A DNA stretch of 64,000 bases from Polytrichum commune (taxonomy: Eukaryota > Streptophyta > Polytrichopsida > Polytrichales > Polytrichaceae), in the NCBI GenBank assembly GCA_950295325.1, contig OX485804.1, positions 24,242,001-24,306,000 on the forward strand, written 5' to 3'. The stretch's first letter is position 1. Each line of letters opens with the position of its first letter. This document shows positions 36,557 through 49,173 of the stretch, one piece after another. The notes under the pieces are model-generated. The model was not told the origin of the DNA. It worked only from the letters and a program-made list of their open reading frames with translations, and ran no database searches. The position numbers were made by a program, and so were the translations under genes.

Positions 36557-36639
36557 GGGCGAACCAACCCATACACTGGTTCCTTGGAGGCAAGGGTTTA
36601 GGCATTCAACAAGGAACGAGTGTATGGGTTGGTTCGCCC
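36557..36639 (+). repeat. 83-bp hairpin element, copy 1
   Basis: Arms GGGCGAACCAACCCATACAC and GTTCCTTG are matched by CAAGGAAC and GTGTATGGGTTGGTTCGCCC, about 29 paired bases with one mismatch. The loop is about 22 nt and contains CAAGGGTTTAGGC. It is the same length as copy 2 at 38,319, which lies in the opposite orientation. It could be a very short MITE or a hairpin RNA locus. Confidence 0.9.
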
Positions 36640-36839
36640 AAGTCTTTATTCGCAAACACCCACTTTACTCCGATCACTAACAGCCCACGTGATCATCATC
36701 ATGCTAGGACACACGAGGCCCCCACCAAATAAGTCACCACCACACATAAACTTGCACTTTGTGGATCATGTCAGTATCACATGACCCTAGTGAGTAGTTA
36801 AATAAACCTGGTCAATTATGAATGCTTTGACCTTAACCC

Positions 36840-37760
36840 CTAACTTTCCACATCTCAAATTTGTCCAAAAAATGTGCCCTCGATTTCACCGATTGTAACT
36901 GAAGATTTTTTGACAAATCCAACCGTATATATGTTCGTTGGTTAGAGGTGACTACTCACAATCCAAATTTTAAATGTTGTCATTCTATTATGTAGGAGAT
37001 TATAATAAGAATTTCAATAGCGGTCTTGAAGGGTAGCAATTTAGAAATTAAATTAAGGTTGGGTTTTTTATTGGGCCTCCATTCAAATCATCCCCAAATG
37101 ACATAATGTTACCCTCATTCAAAAGAGGGGCAATACACACCCTAAACTCCATAATATCAACCTTCATAATGTCACTCACTCTCTAATATCTCGAAACCCT
37201 AGGGAACGGATGTGTGTAGATCAAATCTCACTCCTTTTTGTCACATTTTTCTCCCTTATATCATGCTTTTTGTCATTAATGCAAACCACCAAAGAAGTCA
37301 ACCCACACCCTTGCATTACACCATGTGTCAATATGTGGATTGTCTTCTTCTACTTCTTCTTCTTCTTATGCCACTTGTTGAATGTTGGTGCATGCATATG
37401 CCACATCGCCCAGGAAGGCCAAGTGGAGTGGACCACACCACACCATTAAAATGTTGCACTTTGTGTAATTTCATAGTGTCACGTGCTACACTAATTCTAT
37501 AGTGTCACGCTTCCATGTTAACACTACAAAACTATGTAATATCACGTGCACTTTGCTGGCCACAGGTGTGATACTACGGAGTGTAGAGTGTACCTACTCA
37601 AATCATATCACAAATCTTGAAACCATTAATTTTTGGTTTTCGGGGAAGTTTTGCAATTTGAGGCAACGGTCCCACCACTACACACCTTTCACATAAATTT
37701 ACACCCACCGACACATGTCCAAGTGAAGATTCCAACAATAGATGTTTCGGACATGTTGCG
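36840..37760 (+). repeat. Dispersed repeat of unknown class, longest copy
   Basis: Shared blocks occur at 51,220-51,650 and 55,540-55,900. Examples are GGTTAGAGGTGACTACTCA, TATGTAGGAGATTATAATA, TTTTGCAATTTGAGGCAA and AACCCTAGGGA. No coding capacity or ends were recognised. The 51-kb copy lacks the middle and the 55-kb copy has mainly the middle. Confidence 0.7.
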
Positions 37761-38318
37761 TTTGAGTGTGAAATCAATAAGGAATCATTTGCACATAGGG
37801 ATCAACAACCCAAAAAAACACATCTGTAGGATATATTCCCCCTAAATCACGGAGATGAGAAATGTTAGGTTTTGATTTGTGGACTAGTTCCAGTGTAAAC
37901 CAATTGAGAGCACACTCTCATGTTGTGATTCATCCAAAAATATCCAACTTTGTTGGATCAAAAGTATCCACGTAGCAGAACATAACATGGGCGAACTACT
38001 CACAACCGTATTATGGTCACGTAGGACATTAGCGACTTTGGCGGTTTCTTCCACATGAGTTTCCATGCCCATTCAGCACCTTCATTTGTAACCAGCCAAG
38101 TACACGGAGCCACATGCACATCAAGGGAGGAGAGGCCATCATGGTACCGACACAGCCACGCGCGTGTTTCAGTCAAATTAGGTCATTATTCTCTTTTCAA
38201 GGTTCGAGGTTGCTGCATGCAACACTTGTAACTAAGAGTGTTGTTTAGGGACTCTACAAAGTTCACAATTCACTTGGTGGTGAAATGTGGTTGTCAATAC
38301 CCCATCACAACACGATTT

Positions 38319-38401
38319 GGGCGAACCAACCCATACACTTGTTCCTTGTTGGACGCCTAAACCCTTGCTTCCAAGGAACTAGTGTACAGGTTGGTTCGCC
38401 C
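38319..38401 (-). repeat. 83-bp hairpin element, copy 2
   Basis: This is an inverted relative of 36,557-36,639, also 83 bp, with a few substitutions (CTGTACACTAGTTCC in place of CCATACACTGGTTCC, read on its minus strand). The loop is also conserved, so the two derive from one source. Confidence 0.9.
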
Positions 38402-39994
38402 CAGCCCATCACAGCACAACACCCACGTTACCTTCGAGTCCTACCAACAAAAGGTTGTGGTGGTTTGAAGAATATCCACGACACTTTTCACACATGATAT
38501 TGTGGTTTATCAGCCGATGATACCAAATAAGTTATGTTATGTTCTTTGATGTGCATACTATCTTATTTATGTTATTTGGGTAAGAAATAACGCTACCAGT
38601 GCAAAGTTATAGGACCATGTCGCTCATAATTGCAAACCATAGTAATAGGTGTGAAGGATGTAGCACCTAAGTACCACGTAATGCCAAGGGCAAAATTATA
38701 ATGGGCAAGTTGTTATGGATTACAAGACACGTGAATCAATAGCAATGTGTTTTTTGGATTTGCCGAACCACAAATTGGAGTGTAAGGTACGTGGGTGTTA
38801 TTTGGATTTTTCCTTCATGTCTTCCAACTTCTATTTACTAGATTTTCACAATGAAACTTGAGTTGCATTAGCAAATAAATGGTGAAGCATCGACAAAAAT
38901 CAGTTTGGAAATTATACATCTCCTAATTAAGTTATGAGTATTGGAAGTGCGTGTTTATTTGATTCCTTAATTGAATACGCAGGTCTCCCTAATTGTGCTC
39001 ATTATTGAGTGTAGGGTAGTTAATAAAAATGTGAAGTCGTAATTAAACTAGTAGGACATGTCCTATCTTGGCATGTTTCACCCATCTTTATGAAATCATA
39101 TAGTAGATGTCTCAATGTCTAGGGCCATCTCCACATCAACATGACCTATTGCACTCAATGTATAAATCAATTGTTTGTAAAAGTTTTTTTGATTCTTATA
39201 AATATTTTCTCTCATCCCTGCCTTCTCATCTATTTCTCCTAATTGTAGCCCATGCACACGACTTATGAATATGGTAAGAGTTAAATAAAAATATGATATG
39301 TGCGTTAATTATGGGATATAGCGTGGGTCGATGTATAGTGTGATTTTCCATGGGCAGCCTATAGTTTAACCCACAATATACACCATCTAGCATGAAAACA
39401 ACATGCAACCCTAGCATTATTTGCAATGAAATAGAAATATTGTAACCTACAATTTAATGTGGATCTACGATATTAACGCTATAAGTACGTAAAGATAAGT
39501 TTGCACCCACAACTTATCCCTAATTTTTGTGTGTAGAAATAAGCTCAATGTTATGGCCGACAATATTTATCATAAAATTTTATTTTATTCTAGATAAAAT
39601 AGAAAAGATCAAACCAAAATTAAAAAATTAAAAATATATACCACATAAGACACGCATATTGATATTGTACACTAATATGTGCAATCATGTTGCCTTCACA
39701 AACAAGTTACCTCTTTATCCATTAACTTATTTTGGGTCGAAACCATGTCGCCACAACTTAATTAATGTTGTTTTATCATATGTATAGAAACCACAATATT
39801 GTGTAATAAATAATCAAAATAGTGTGGAATGTTGATAAATTGCGATGGGGAACATAAGTGCCAATATTAGTGTACATAAGAAACATACCATACATGGTAC
39901 ATTCTTGAAGGGCACGTTATGATACCTACTGTGTAGACAATTTCGATGTAAGCTTCAACTCACTCAATTTTCCATAGCTATGTACACAAATTAA
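38402..39994. other. AT-rich spacer with old repeat fragments
   Basis: A partial copy of the 27.5-kb MITE centre lies at about 38,540-38,600. A diverged repeat shared with 23.3-23.9 kb lies at about 38,770-39,110. No gene found. Confidence 0.45.
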
Positions 39995-42698
39995 GTTGGA
40001 GCATTTTTTATTTATCCTTCTCAATGTGCATGTTTAGAGATCCTAGGACAGAGTGGAAATAAGAGAAGTTCAAGATTCTCAAAATTCTTAGAGAAGCCGA
40101 CAAAGTTCCAGAAAGCTACTAATGGTGGCGATATATGTACCCACAAACAAAATAGACATTTTAACAACATCTTAAAATCAAACTTTGATGAAGCACAACT
40201 AAGAGACACAAGACACATCCCCCCTCCACAAATCATACCCCTATGTCACATCAATATTAATGAATGTAACCCCGATAGTGACATCGCATGCACACAACCC
40301 ACCATCCAAAGTCAACATGGTGCATCACATATTTATGACGATGATGGGCGCCACATAATTACCATCCCGGAGCAAAGGTTACAATGGTTATGGGAACAAT
40401 ATCAAAACGCACTCCATCAATCACATAACTTAGAACCCCCCACACAATCCTTTGAAAAGGAAGTAGTATGGTTGTACCAACGGTACAAATATAGAATGCC
40501 CAAAAACGACCCCCTTAAACTCTCCCAATACACACTACCAAATGCCATCCTTGAACACATCATTGACTCATTCCAAATCACACATTCACACTTCTCATCC
40601 CTAGTAACATGTCCCACCTCACTAAAACAATTCTCCTCTCCATTCCTTAGAGATAAAGTCTTTGGGTCAATAGGGACAACATTCCAACATAAATGGACAG
40701 GGAATGGGTATGCCCATCCTCATACCGAAAAAGACGCCCAACAAGCCCTCCATTGGGCACGACTTGCAGCTAAAAATGACCCAGACACAATAACAATACT
40801 CATAACAACCGACCCCGATTGGTACCACAACCTACATCCCCATAATGGTCCTTTTTCGGACTCGCACGTCATCACACACTTTAAAGCAGATACCATTACA
40901 TACGACGAGCCCACAATGCCACTAGAATTAAGAATCGAACCCCGAATAGAAAGTCGTGGCATCCAAGTATTGTGCATACACCACAAAACTTCACCCCCTG
41001 GACCAAGAGAATATGCACATCAAATGAACATCATTGGCACCTCACTACAAATACCCACCATATTTACCATCACCGTACCACCAACACCACCGAACATTCC
41101 AGTAAACCGAAGTAAGAAATGGTCCCAACTCATATACCCCCCCCCCTCCCCACCTTTGCCTAAAACTACTAATATCCCACTAATTACCAACCAAAACATA
41201 TGTCTACCCCTCAAATATCAACCGCAATTTTGTTACTATACAGATGGATCATTTATACCCCCCAAAGCAATAACCCAAGAACATTGGAGGAGAGAAAAAG
41301 CAGGATATGGTATATATAACCCTTTCAAAAATCTTAAAATTGCAGAAAGACTACCATGACTCCAAAATATTCTAAGAGCAGAACTCATGGCTATACACCA
41401 CACCCTCCGCCTCCTTACTACCACATATCATAATGAACCCGCACATATTTTTACGGATTGTCTCAACGTTTTATACCTCATAAACACACAAACAAAACAT
41501 CCAACCTTACATAACAGCCACCCAGACAAGAAAATACTTGAATCTATAGTAAAAATGTTGCAAGCCCGCACACAAACCACCACACTTCATAAAGTCAAAG
41601 CCCACACGAACATAAGTGGCAATGAACAAGCTGATAAACTAGCTAAAATGGGATGTACACTAGTACACAGAGATGCCCTAGCAACACATGAACATGCCCA
41701 CCCCACTCCATATTATCTCCAAAAAAAATTGGTGACACTCAATGCAAGACACACCAGATAAAGGCCCCATCCGACACATCGGAAAATACATCCTTAAATA
41801 TGACAAAAAGCACAACCTAACAATTATGGCATCCCAAACACACCGATTACACAAATGGCTTGACAACAAAGACATAGACAAACCACTATCAAATGACTTT
41901 TGGAACAACCCGGCCATTACAGATAAACAAAAAACATGCCTAGTAAAATTCAGAACTGGACAATATATGGGACACGCCAAGAAACAATTATTCTTTGGTA
42001 GAACCGCATACCCATCCCACACATGCCCAATTTGTAACACACTAGAAGCAAATACATGGTTACATGTACTTCTTAAATGCAAACAACAACATATCCACGC
42101 ACTAATCACAAATAGACATAACAAAGCCATTTGGGAAATCCGTAAACTTCTCATCTCAAATAAACGTACCAGACATTATATACTTATGAATGCAGGAATA
42201 TACAACGACTCCCCACAAGAAAACACCGTACCCACATGGTTACTACCATGCACATGCGACACCCAAAGATGTCATTGCAATGCTCGACTAAAACCCGACC
42301 TATTATGTGTCATCGGTCATCCATACAATTCGCCGCCACCAGAAGCACCCACACAAGAAGTCACTATACAATACATAGAATTCACATACTGTAATGACAG
42401 GTTCTCTGCCGAAACACTAGAAAGAAAAACCACGAAATATCAACCACTTATTGACAACCTCACTACAAGAGGATGGAAGGTAGCCCCACTCATAGTACTA
42501 GCATCAGGAGCCAGAGCCACAACTCACATCCCCTCAATGAAGGCATTAGAAACACAACTAAAACTACCTACATCACAAATTAGGCACACATTTCAACAAA
42601 TCAACATAATCGCCATACAATATGCACCCTCAATACTAATCCACAAAAGACGGATAGAGAATAAGCAACCCATCAATAATTTACAAAACCATACTTAA
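39995..42698 (+). pseudogene. Multidomain protein: PCIF1-like fold, RNase H, CX2CX9HX4C, PD-(D/E)XK
   Basis: About 900 codons with only one stop (TGA 41,357) and one frameshift near 41,745. The N-terminal ~200 residues show no known motif. Around 40,650-40,990 the pattern (VFGSIGTTF, GNGYAHP, TITILITTDPDWYHN, HVITHFKADTITYDEP) follows the PCIF1-type methyltransferase fold, but the NPPF catalytic motif position reads AHPH, so activity is doubtful. RNase H follows with all four acids: D in YYTDGS (41,237), E in RAELMAI (41,381), D in FTDCLN (41,456) and D in NEQADKLAK (41,633). The zinc knuckle CPICN...HVLLKC starts at 42,024. The last part has LKPDLL (about 42,294), IQYIEFTYC and GWKVAPLIVLASGARATTH, matching the R2-type restriction-like endonuclease. 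The TGA lies where TGG is expected. The codon choice is strikingly CA-rich compared with its surroundings. Confidence 0.7.
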
Positions 42699-42905
42699 AT
42701 CCTAAAGGACTCAACATATTCACCCCCAACGCCCATCCCACCGGTTAAACCGGTAAAAAATCACTAGTTACTAACATAGTGTCTACTCCCTGAAAAGGGT
42801 GAAGTAGTATTACACCCAACGTCATTACCCTGGGGTATGGCTTAGGATGTCTTACGAACATACACTCTATTCACTCTGGCCCCTAAAAGGGCCCGGAGTT
42901 CTTCT
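39995..42905 (+). mobile_element. Retroelement-like unit: PCIF1-like + RNase H + zinc knuckle + R2-like endonuclease
   Basis: This is the better-preserved copy of a family also present at 2.2-4.0 kb. After the coding region come short GC hairpins (for example GGCCCCTAAAAGGGCCC near 42,880) and a TTC run at about 42,900-42,911, which may be the 3' tail of a non-LTR element. There are no long terminal repeats. The 5' limit is taken as the first in-frame stop at 39,992 and is uncertain. The C-terminal order (RNase H, zinc knuckle, endonuclease) fits a non-LTR retrotransposon with a restriction-like endonuclease. A reverse transcriptase would normally precede it but is not in this window. Confidence 0.65.
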
Positions 42906-42948
42906 TCTTCTTGGTGGCAATAACTTTTATAAGACATTTATAAGACAC

Positions 42949-44239
42949 CCTCAATATTACGACACATTTTTGCGCGACCAACCTTTTTAGTTCAAAACTC
43001 CCTCTTTTATACGACTATGACATTCGATAATACGACATTTAGCATCTCCGTCTTGTCATATTAAAGAGGTAACTAATGCGAAAAAAAATAAAAAAATCAT
43101 CTATGTAATGTACATTTAAAATACATTCATTTTTGCTTGGGAGCTACTTGGGAACTTTACTTATCATTAGGAATTTAATGATAATTAGGGTTACTAGTGT
43201 AGAGTGGCCATGGTTAGGGTTAGAGTGGCCTCTTGCCTAGCATGTTGTCTTGTACATAGGTGATATAGTATCATCAATATCTTTGTGCACTCTCTTGCTT
43301 TATGCTATCTTTGTCATCTTTGTATACATGACTTTGGTATTCCTTCCTACCAATGTCAAAAGGGTAGTTCAACCTTTGGATCAAGGTATAATAGCATCAT
43401 TCAAAATTCAATACAAGGAGAAACTTTTGCAGTGGGTTTTATCACAGTATGATGATGCTACATTGAAGGACTTAAGGAAGGTGGTGCCCAACATTAGAAA
43501 GGCTATCATGTGGAATTATGAAGTATGGAATGAGTTGGATGCATAAATAGTCATGAATTGTACCTGCAACATGGAATGTTGATTTTGCCCTAGTTGATGA
43601 AAGGGAGAGGAATAGGATGCAAGGAGAATGAGATGAACTTGGTGCTCTGATTTCAGAGTTGCGATTGGGTGACGATGAGATGTCAATCGAGACTTACATT
43701 CAGATGGAAGGGGAAGAGATTACTAAGCTAGAATTGAGCACTGATGAGTTGGTGGATGCTGCTTTGGGAATCAATTATGCACAAAGCTTTGATTTTAATG
43801 TTGATCTACATTCAATAGATGGTGCTCCACCTACAATAAAGCTTAGTGATGCTAAATGTCATGCATTATTGTTGTCTAATTTCTTATTAGACAACTCTTT
43901 ACATTTTGGTGTTAATGAAATTATTACTTTTCAAAAGTTAGTAGGGAATTTAGATAAGACGATAGTTGCTAACTTGTGTAGGCAACACCAGAGATCTTTG
44001 AACTCCTATTTCAAGAGTTCTTGAGAATATGTTTATTTGTTTGAAGTTGTAAATTATTATTTCATACAATTTATATTGCTTAAACTTGTTGTATATATTT
44101 TTAAGCTCATATTGCTTATGCTTTTGTATTCCCTCGATAGTACGACAATTTCACGCCAATTGTCATATTAACGACAAGTCGACACCTCGATAATACGACA
44201 TTTTTTGTGTTTTCCAAGCATGTCATACTAAAGAGGGAG
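42949..44239 (+). mobile_element. Internally deleted pogo/Tigger-like element
   Basis: The ends carry repeated copies of CCCTCNATANTACGACA: forward at 42,949, 43,030, 44,131 and 44,193, and inverted near 43,059, 44,157 and 44,222. CTCCCTCTTTTATACGAC at 42,998 is matched by the inverted end at 44,222-44,239. The outermost left end could be 42,949 or 42,998, and I could not find a clean TA duplication. Inside is a transposase fragment. Confidence 0.65.
43310..44024 (+). pseudogene. C-terminal pogo/Tigger transposase fragment
   Basis: The frame reading VFLPTNVKRVVQPLDQGI, then IASFKIQYKEKLLQWVL, corresponds to the third catalytic aspartate region of DDE_1 transposases. It compares with LPPNTTSRFQPMDAGIIASFK in the element at 15.5 kb. 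The DNA-binding domains and first two aspartates are deleted. A frameshift separates the fragment from a second block (43,659-44,024) with acidic C-terminal sequence, ending in QHQRSLNSYFKSS, a typical Tigger C-terminus. Confidence 0.8.
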
Positions 44240-46749
44240 AACAATATGCTATCTCTAAGTTAGGCTCTACCTGTTACAATATCTCGTGGCCAATAATAAT
44301 TGGAAAATGATTAGCAAGGTTGCCACCTACCTCTAGTTGGACACGTGTCCATCTTTTGTGGGATCCCTCCACCACCGCAAGCACCATTCTAAAAAAATCA
44401 CTTTTAGATATGTGTTTTTCTTCTGTTTGCTCTTCAATCCTTCCCTAACCACACAAAATTAAAATATAGTATTGGGTGCAAGCACGGTAAAGTGGAAAAC
44501 TCATGATTCCTGCCTAGTGTTAAGTGAAAGTGATTCAAACCATACTTTAACTTTGAGTTTTGTGAAGGAAAAATTCATAGACATTTTTGAAAACATATTG
44601 ATCTACAAAGTTAAGCAACTTATGATGACAAAAAAAATTCTAAGAAAAGTCTACATATTTTAGAAGATGGTGCAAGTCTACACTTGAATATTTAACACAA
44701 CAATAGAAGTCATCGAAAGGAACACAAGGGCTTATCGAAACCTGTCACAAATTTCATCCATGAATACGCGATATTATCTATAACTATTTCTAGTTATTGT
44801 GCATGGGCTGATTGATTATGTTTGATAACCAACTCGAGTACGTGGATGACTCGCCACTCCTGCGGTTTGTCATCCACTTTCTTCTCAAGGGTGATCTAGT
44901 CCATAGCTACTTGGCACATGACACCTTAAAACACGTGACCCTAAGATAGATTGGTGTCTAGGAGCTCTCATTACAATGTATATTGATGCATGATTGGTCT
45001 GCAAGCAACAAGCTATGGTATCTAGTGGCCTGTCCAACTCCAAATACATTTTTGACTGTTGATTCGGCTTGGGGATTTGTCTAGTTAACTACATTGATTA
45101 TCCCAAGTAGTGGGAGAGGGCTATTATTATAGTGAGTGTGGAAAATTTGTGAAGGTGACATTAAATCTCTTTATGTTATGAAATTAGTGCCACCAAAAGA
45201 TTTAGGAAGCATTGTCATCCCAACACTATTCACTAAAATTATTATTCATAGCAACATTATTCGCTGAAAATACCAGCACTTGGGACTATTCACTAACGAA
45301 CATATGTTTATATATATATAATCACTCTACAAACACCTTTAGAGCTTGCACTAATTTTCTTGAAATCTTTGGTGAATGAGCATGTATTCATGGATTTAGT
45401 ATCACTCAGTGAAAATTTCAACCCTCGGTAACATTGATATTTGGCTAAATAGTGTGTGCTTCGCGAATTAGTACCACCCTCGCTAATTGGGATAGTCGGT
45501 GTAGTATTTGTGGATACCCATATATTCTCATTGTGGAGCAAAGGTACTATATTTATGAAAAGTCAAGATGAGACTCTTATTTATTGAAAGAAAATTTGCC
45601 TAAGAATGCGTTAGCTATTGAACCTGGAACGAGGTTTGATATATTTTGAGCACATAGTTCAATCTAATCGTAACACGTGTCTCTTGATGTCCGTTCCGAG
45701 CTACTTCTAGAAGCCTTACCATATACTTCTCCAACATAGAGGAGTGAGCACACGAGGTCCCCTACCCGGCACAATGATTGTATGAGAAAATAAAGAATAT
45801 GCGGTGGGATTGTTGAGGGTCCGGTGGCGGTCATCACCCTTGCAGGGTCATACAGAGCTCCCTACAGCAGTCTGTATGATTTGGGGATTAGCAATTGCCT
45901 TTTCATAATCTAACTTAGGCTCTGCATTGAGTGGCCCAAGGATGGACTTCATGCGTGCCATGCATGTGTTGCGGTCAGTGAACAAGCTCATGTGTTTACA
46001 AGCTCATCCACTTTTTTAACCCCTATTTTGGAAACTCCTCCAGTAATTTTTAAAAGCCACTTGGTTATAGTTGAACCTTTGTTTTTGTTTTTCTCAGTTG
46101 AAAACTTAAGTTTTTGTTGGTTTGTAGGTTATAATCCTAAAAATTTGTCAAATCCTGTGGTTAAAAAACTGTGAGTTTTCATTTGCTCCCGGTTATAATA
46201 TAATGTTGTAATAACCACTTCCTACCTCAATTTCGACACTTCAATTTGGGATCCTCAAACTGGAAGAAGCATTGTGAAACAACAAAATAATGTTGCAAAA
46301 CACCAAACATCGTTCTAAAACACTCAAACAACATTGTAAAACAACAAAACAACATTGTAATGCACGTAAATAACATCCTTGACATGATCTGAACCTAGTT
46401 TAGCCCTTCACTGCTTGAAGGCCAAGGACTCTTGACCCTCAAGTGCTTTGACAAGTCAAGATATATTTGAAGTTTTGCAAAAATGTAGAATGAACCAAAA
46501 AATCAAACAAAAATGTGAAATGAAGCATCAGATATTATCCAAATCTATGTCTTGGGCATCTACACAAGTGTGACCTGATACTTCTCAAGGTGATAATACA
46601 AATTCCTTCATTGTGTTGAATTCCTTCATAACTCAATTGCCTCCACCAAGATGTGGTCAAAATTATAGGTTGGAACTTCTAATGCCACTCTTAGTATAAA
46701 TCTAAGTGCTTTGCTTCCAAATGATTTCAATGTTCGATTTTTGCAATAT
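44240..46749. other. Spacer, no gene recognised
   Basis: Mixed AT-rich sequence. A TA run lies near 45,311-45,320. A short AACAACATTGTAAAACA-type tandem repeat lies near 46,270-46,370 (several 20-25-bp units around AACAAAACAACATTG). No conserved protein motif is visible. Confidence 0.4.
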
Positions 46750-48260
46750 TATGTACATAGAAAATCTTTCACAAGTAATTGTACTTAATATATTGGCATC
46801 TAGCGATTTCAACTAACTGAAGGATGTTAGAGAAAGTCTCTTGTAAAGATTCATTCCAAGTTATCATAGCCCACAAGTCTTAGAACATTTTATCCATCCA
46901 TTCCGAAGTTCCTTGTAATTTTTTTAATTTCTTTTTTTCGTCTACATGCATATGAATTTATAAGAGTTGGTAGAGTCTACTTGCTTCTCAACTCCATAAT
47001 GTTAGAGAAGAACTTTCAAATTAGTCACATCCCAAGAGCCCAAACCAACTCTCTGTAATGGCATGTTAGAGGGATTTCAAATTTTAAAAGCGGAAACAAC
47101 ATCGTTGTCTTGAAATCTAGCCTCTAAAATATTGTAAATAGCTTGAGCACATGATCTACAAAAACCAAAGCCTCTTCCAAATGAACACCACTAGGATCTT
47201 TTATAATCTCTAAAGAATGATATTTGGCACCTCCAATTTCATTTAATAACGTTTGCAAATATCCACCATGGTTTGGTATAACATAATAATTTATGTTGAA
47301 ATTGAATGTCTCCTAGTTCAAGTTGGTATTCTCTATAACATAAAAAATTTTATTTTATTTTTTATATCATTCTAACTGAAGATCCTACAATAGTTACATC
47401 AACATAATTGTCTTGAAAAACTTTAGACAAAATACCTAGACTTTTAAGCCAATCGACTAAGAAGTAGAGAATATATATGCATTTAAGAGTTCCTAAGTTG
47501 TTGAAAAGAAGGATAAATATCCCATCATTTCACAAATATTAATCTTTATTAAAAAAACAGATACATATTCCAATGTGTCAAAGAAGGTAGAACTAACCTT
47601 AAACCTAGATAACCATCTAATTTTATGGATTCTTTGTAATGTTACTTGAGCATCACCCAAATCCTTTGAAGCTCTTGAAGAAATAAATATTTTTTCTTCG
47701 TAGACCTCTTAAAGTTTTCTACTTACAAATTAATCATTATATTAATCTATGAAGATACACCTTTACATTCTCTACATTGAGTAGCATCTAAAGAAACTAA
47801 ATTTGTTATGTGAGAAATGCAATGAATACAAAGGATGAAAGAATTTCTCTTCTTCAATTTGCTAGCAACTCCAGTACTACGTCCTATCATAGTTGAACAA
47901 CCATCAGACCCAAATGCTACACAATTTTTATAAATCCAATCCCTATTGGCCAAGTGCCCTTTCTAAAGATTAAAAAATGATCCCAACATTTCTTTTACCC
48001 CCATGCATCTCAAGCAAACCTTTTTTCTTGTGATAGGCAATATTTCTTCAAAAAAAGTTCCAAACACAACCACATGTCCAATTGCACTTACATTAGTATT
48101 CTCATCAATCATCAAGCCAAAGGATGTCAAATCTCTAAATATATCAAGATTTTCCTGCAACACGTTTGAAATATAAAACAATATTTCTGGATATGACTCT
48201 TCATCATGGTACAATGACTTAGTTATGGACAAGTTACATGTCGAACGCAAATTACACAAG
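46750..48260 (-). pseudogene. hAT-like transposase remnant (DUF4371 type)
   Basis: On the minus strand, 48,259-47,963 reads FRDLTSFGLMIDENTNVSAIGHVVVF and 47,953-47,747 reads NCVAFGSDGCSTMIGRSTGV then LCIHCISHITNLVS. These are the first and second conserved blocks of the DUF4371/hAT-like RNase H-fold transposases found in plants and animals. Further on, broken frames give GGAKYHSLEIIKDPSG-like sequence, RFQDNDVVSAFKI and GLGSWDVTNLKVLLQHYG (about 47,000-47,200). A decayed C-terminus follows. Many frameshifts and stops are present and no terminal repeats were found. It is certainly non-functional. Confidence 0.75.
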
Positions 48261-49164
48261 GTTGGAAATTTGAAAAATGAAAATATTTTTTACCCAAAAA
48301 GTAAACAACTTTGAGCTAAAAACATAATACTTTATCACAAGTTGTTGTAGTTGCCTCTTTGATAACCTTTTCCATTACACCCACTCCTTCTCCACTACCC
48401 ACACTATAGATTTATGTTTAATCGGTTTATTGTAATCTACAAATGCTTAACATTTAATATTTATTGATTTTATATTAGAAAAATATCTTTCACTGTTTTT
48501 TCTTTACAATTTCCTAAGCATGAGTTAAACTGAATCTATTTAAAATCATTGTACCAAGAGTCTTTCCAAGCTAATCTTTCCAAGTTGTTGAGAGGGACGT
48601 TGAGATGATGGTGGAAGGACGGGTGCCTCAAGTATATGCATCTCTCTTTCCCTCCCCCTCAAGAACATATCTCTCGTTGTTCTTTGCCTCATAGCCATCT
48701 TAGTTCATGTTTCAAATATGAACAAAAACATTTAAAATTGGAAAAAAGAATAGTGTTCAAACATAACACTGAAATTTCACATTGATCAATAGTTTTCATA
48801 GTCCAATCACTCTAATCACTTGCACAATATCATCAACTCCCCAACCAATGCACAAGGCATTAAACAAAAACCTTCATTGGAGAATGAAAACATTCTTAGT
48901 CATAGACATTCATTGGATGGGAATATCAACAGTATAATTCTTACTTGTTATTGAATGCTCGGTCAACAACCTTTCTATCTTATGCAAATAGAATAGTTGA
49001 AGAAATCCAAATATTCTAAGTTCAACCACCAAACCCATAAATTGTGCAAACACAACATCCAACAGAGATAAGAACTGAAGTATAAAAAAACACGTTGCAA
49101 TTAGTTGAATAATAACTAAAAACTATGTATTTGTGTGCATGCATATCCGTGTTGACCACTCCAA
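48261..49164. other. Spacer
   Basis: AT-rich, no gene or repeat recognised. It contains the left part of the target region of the MULE-like element copy B. Confidence 0.4.
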
Positions 49165-49173
49165 AATCCTATT

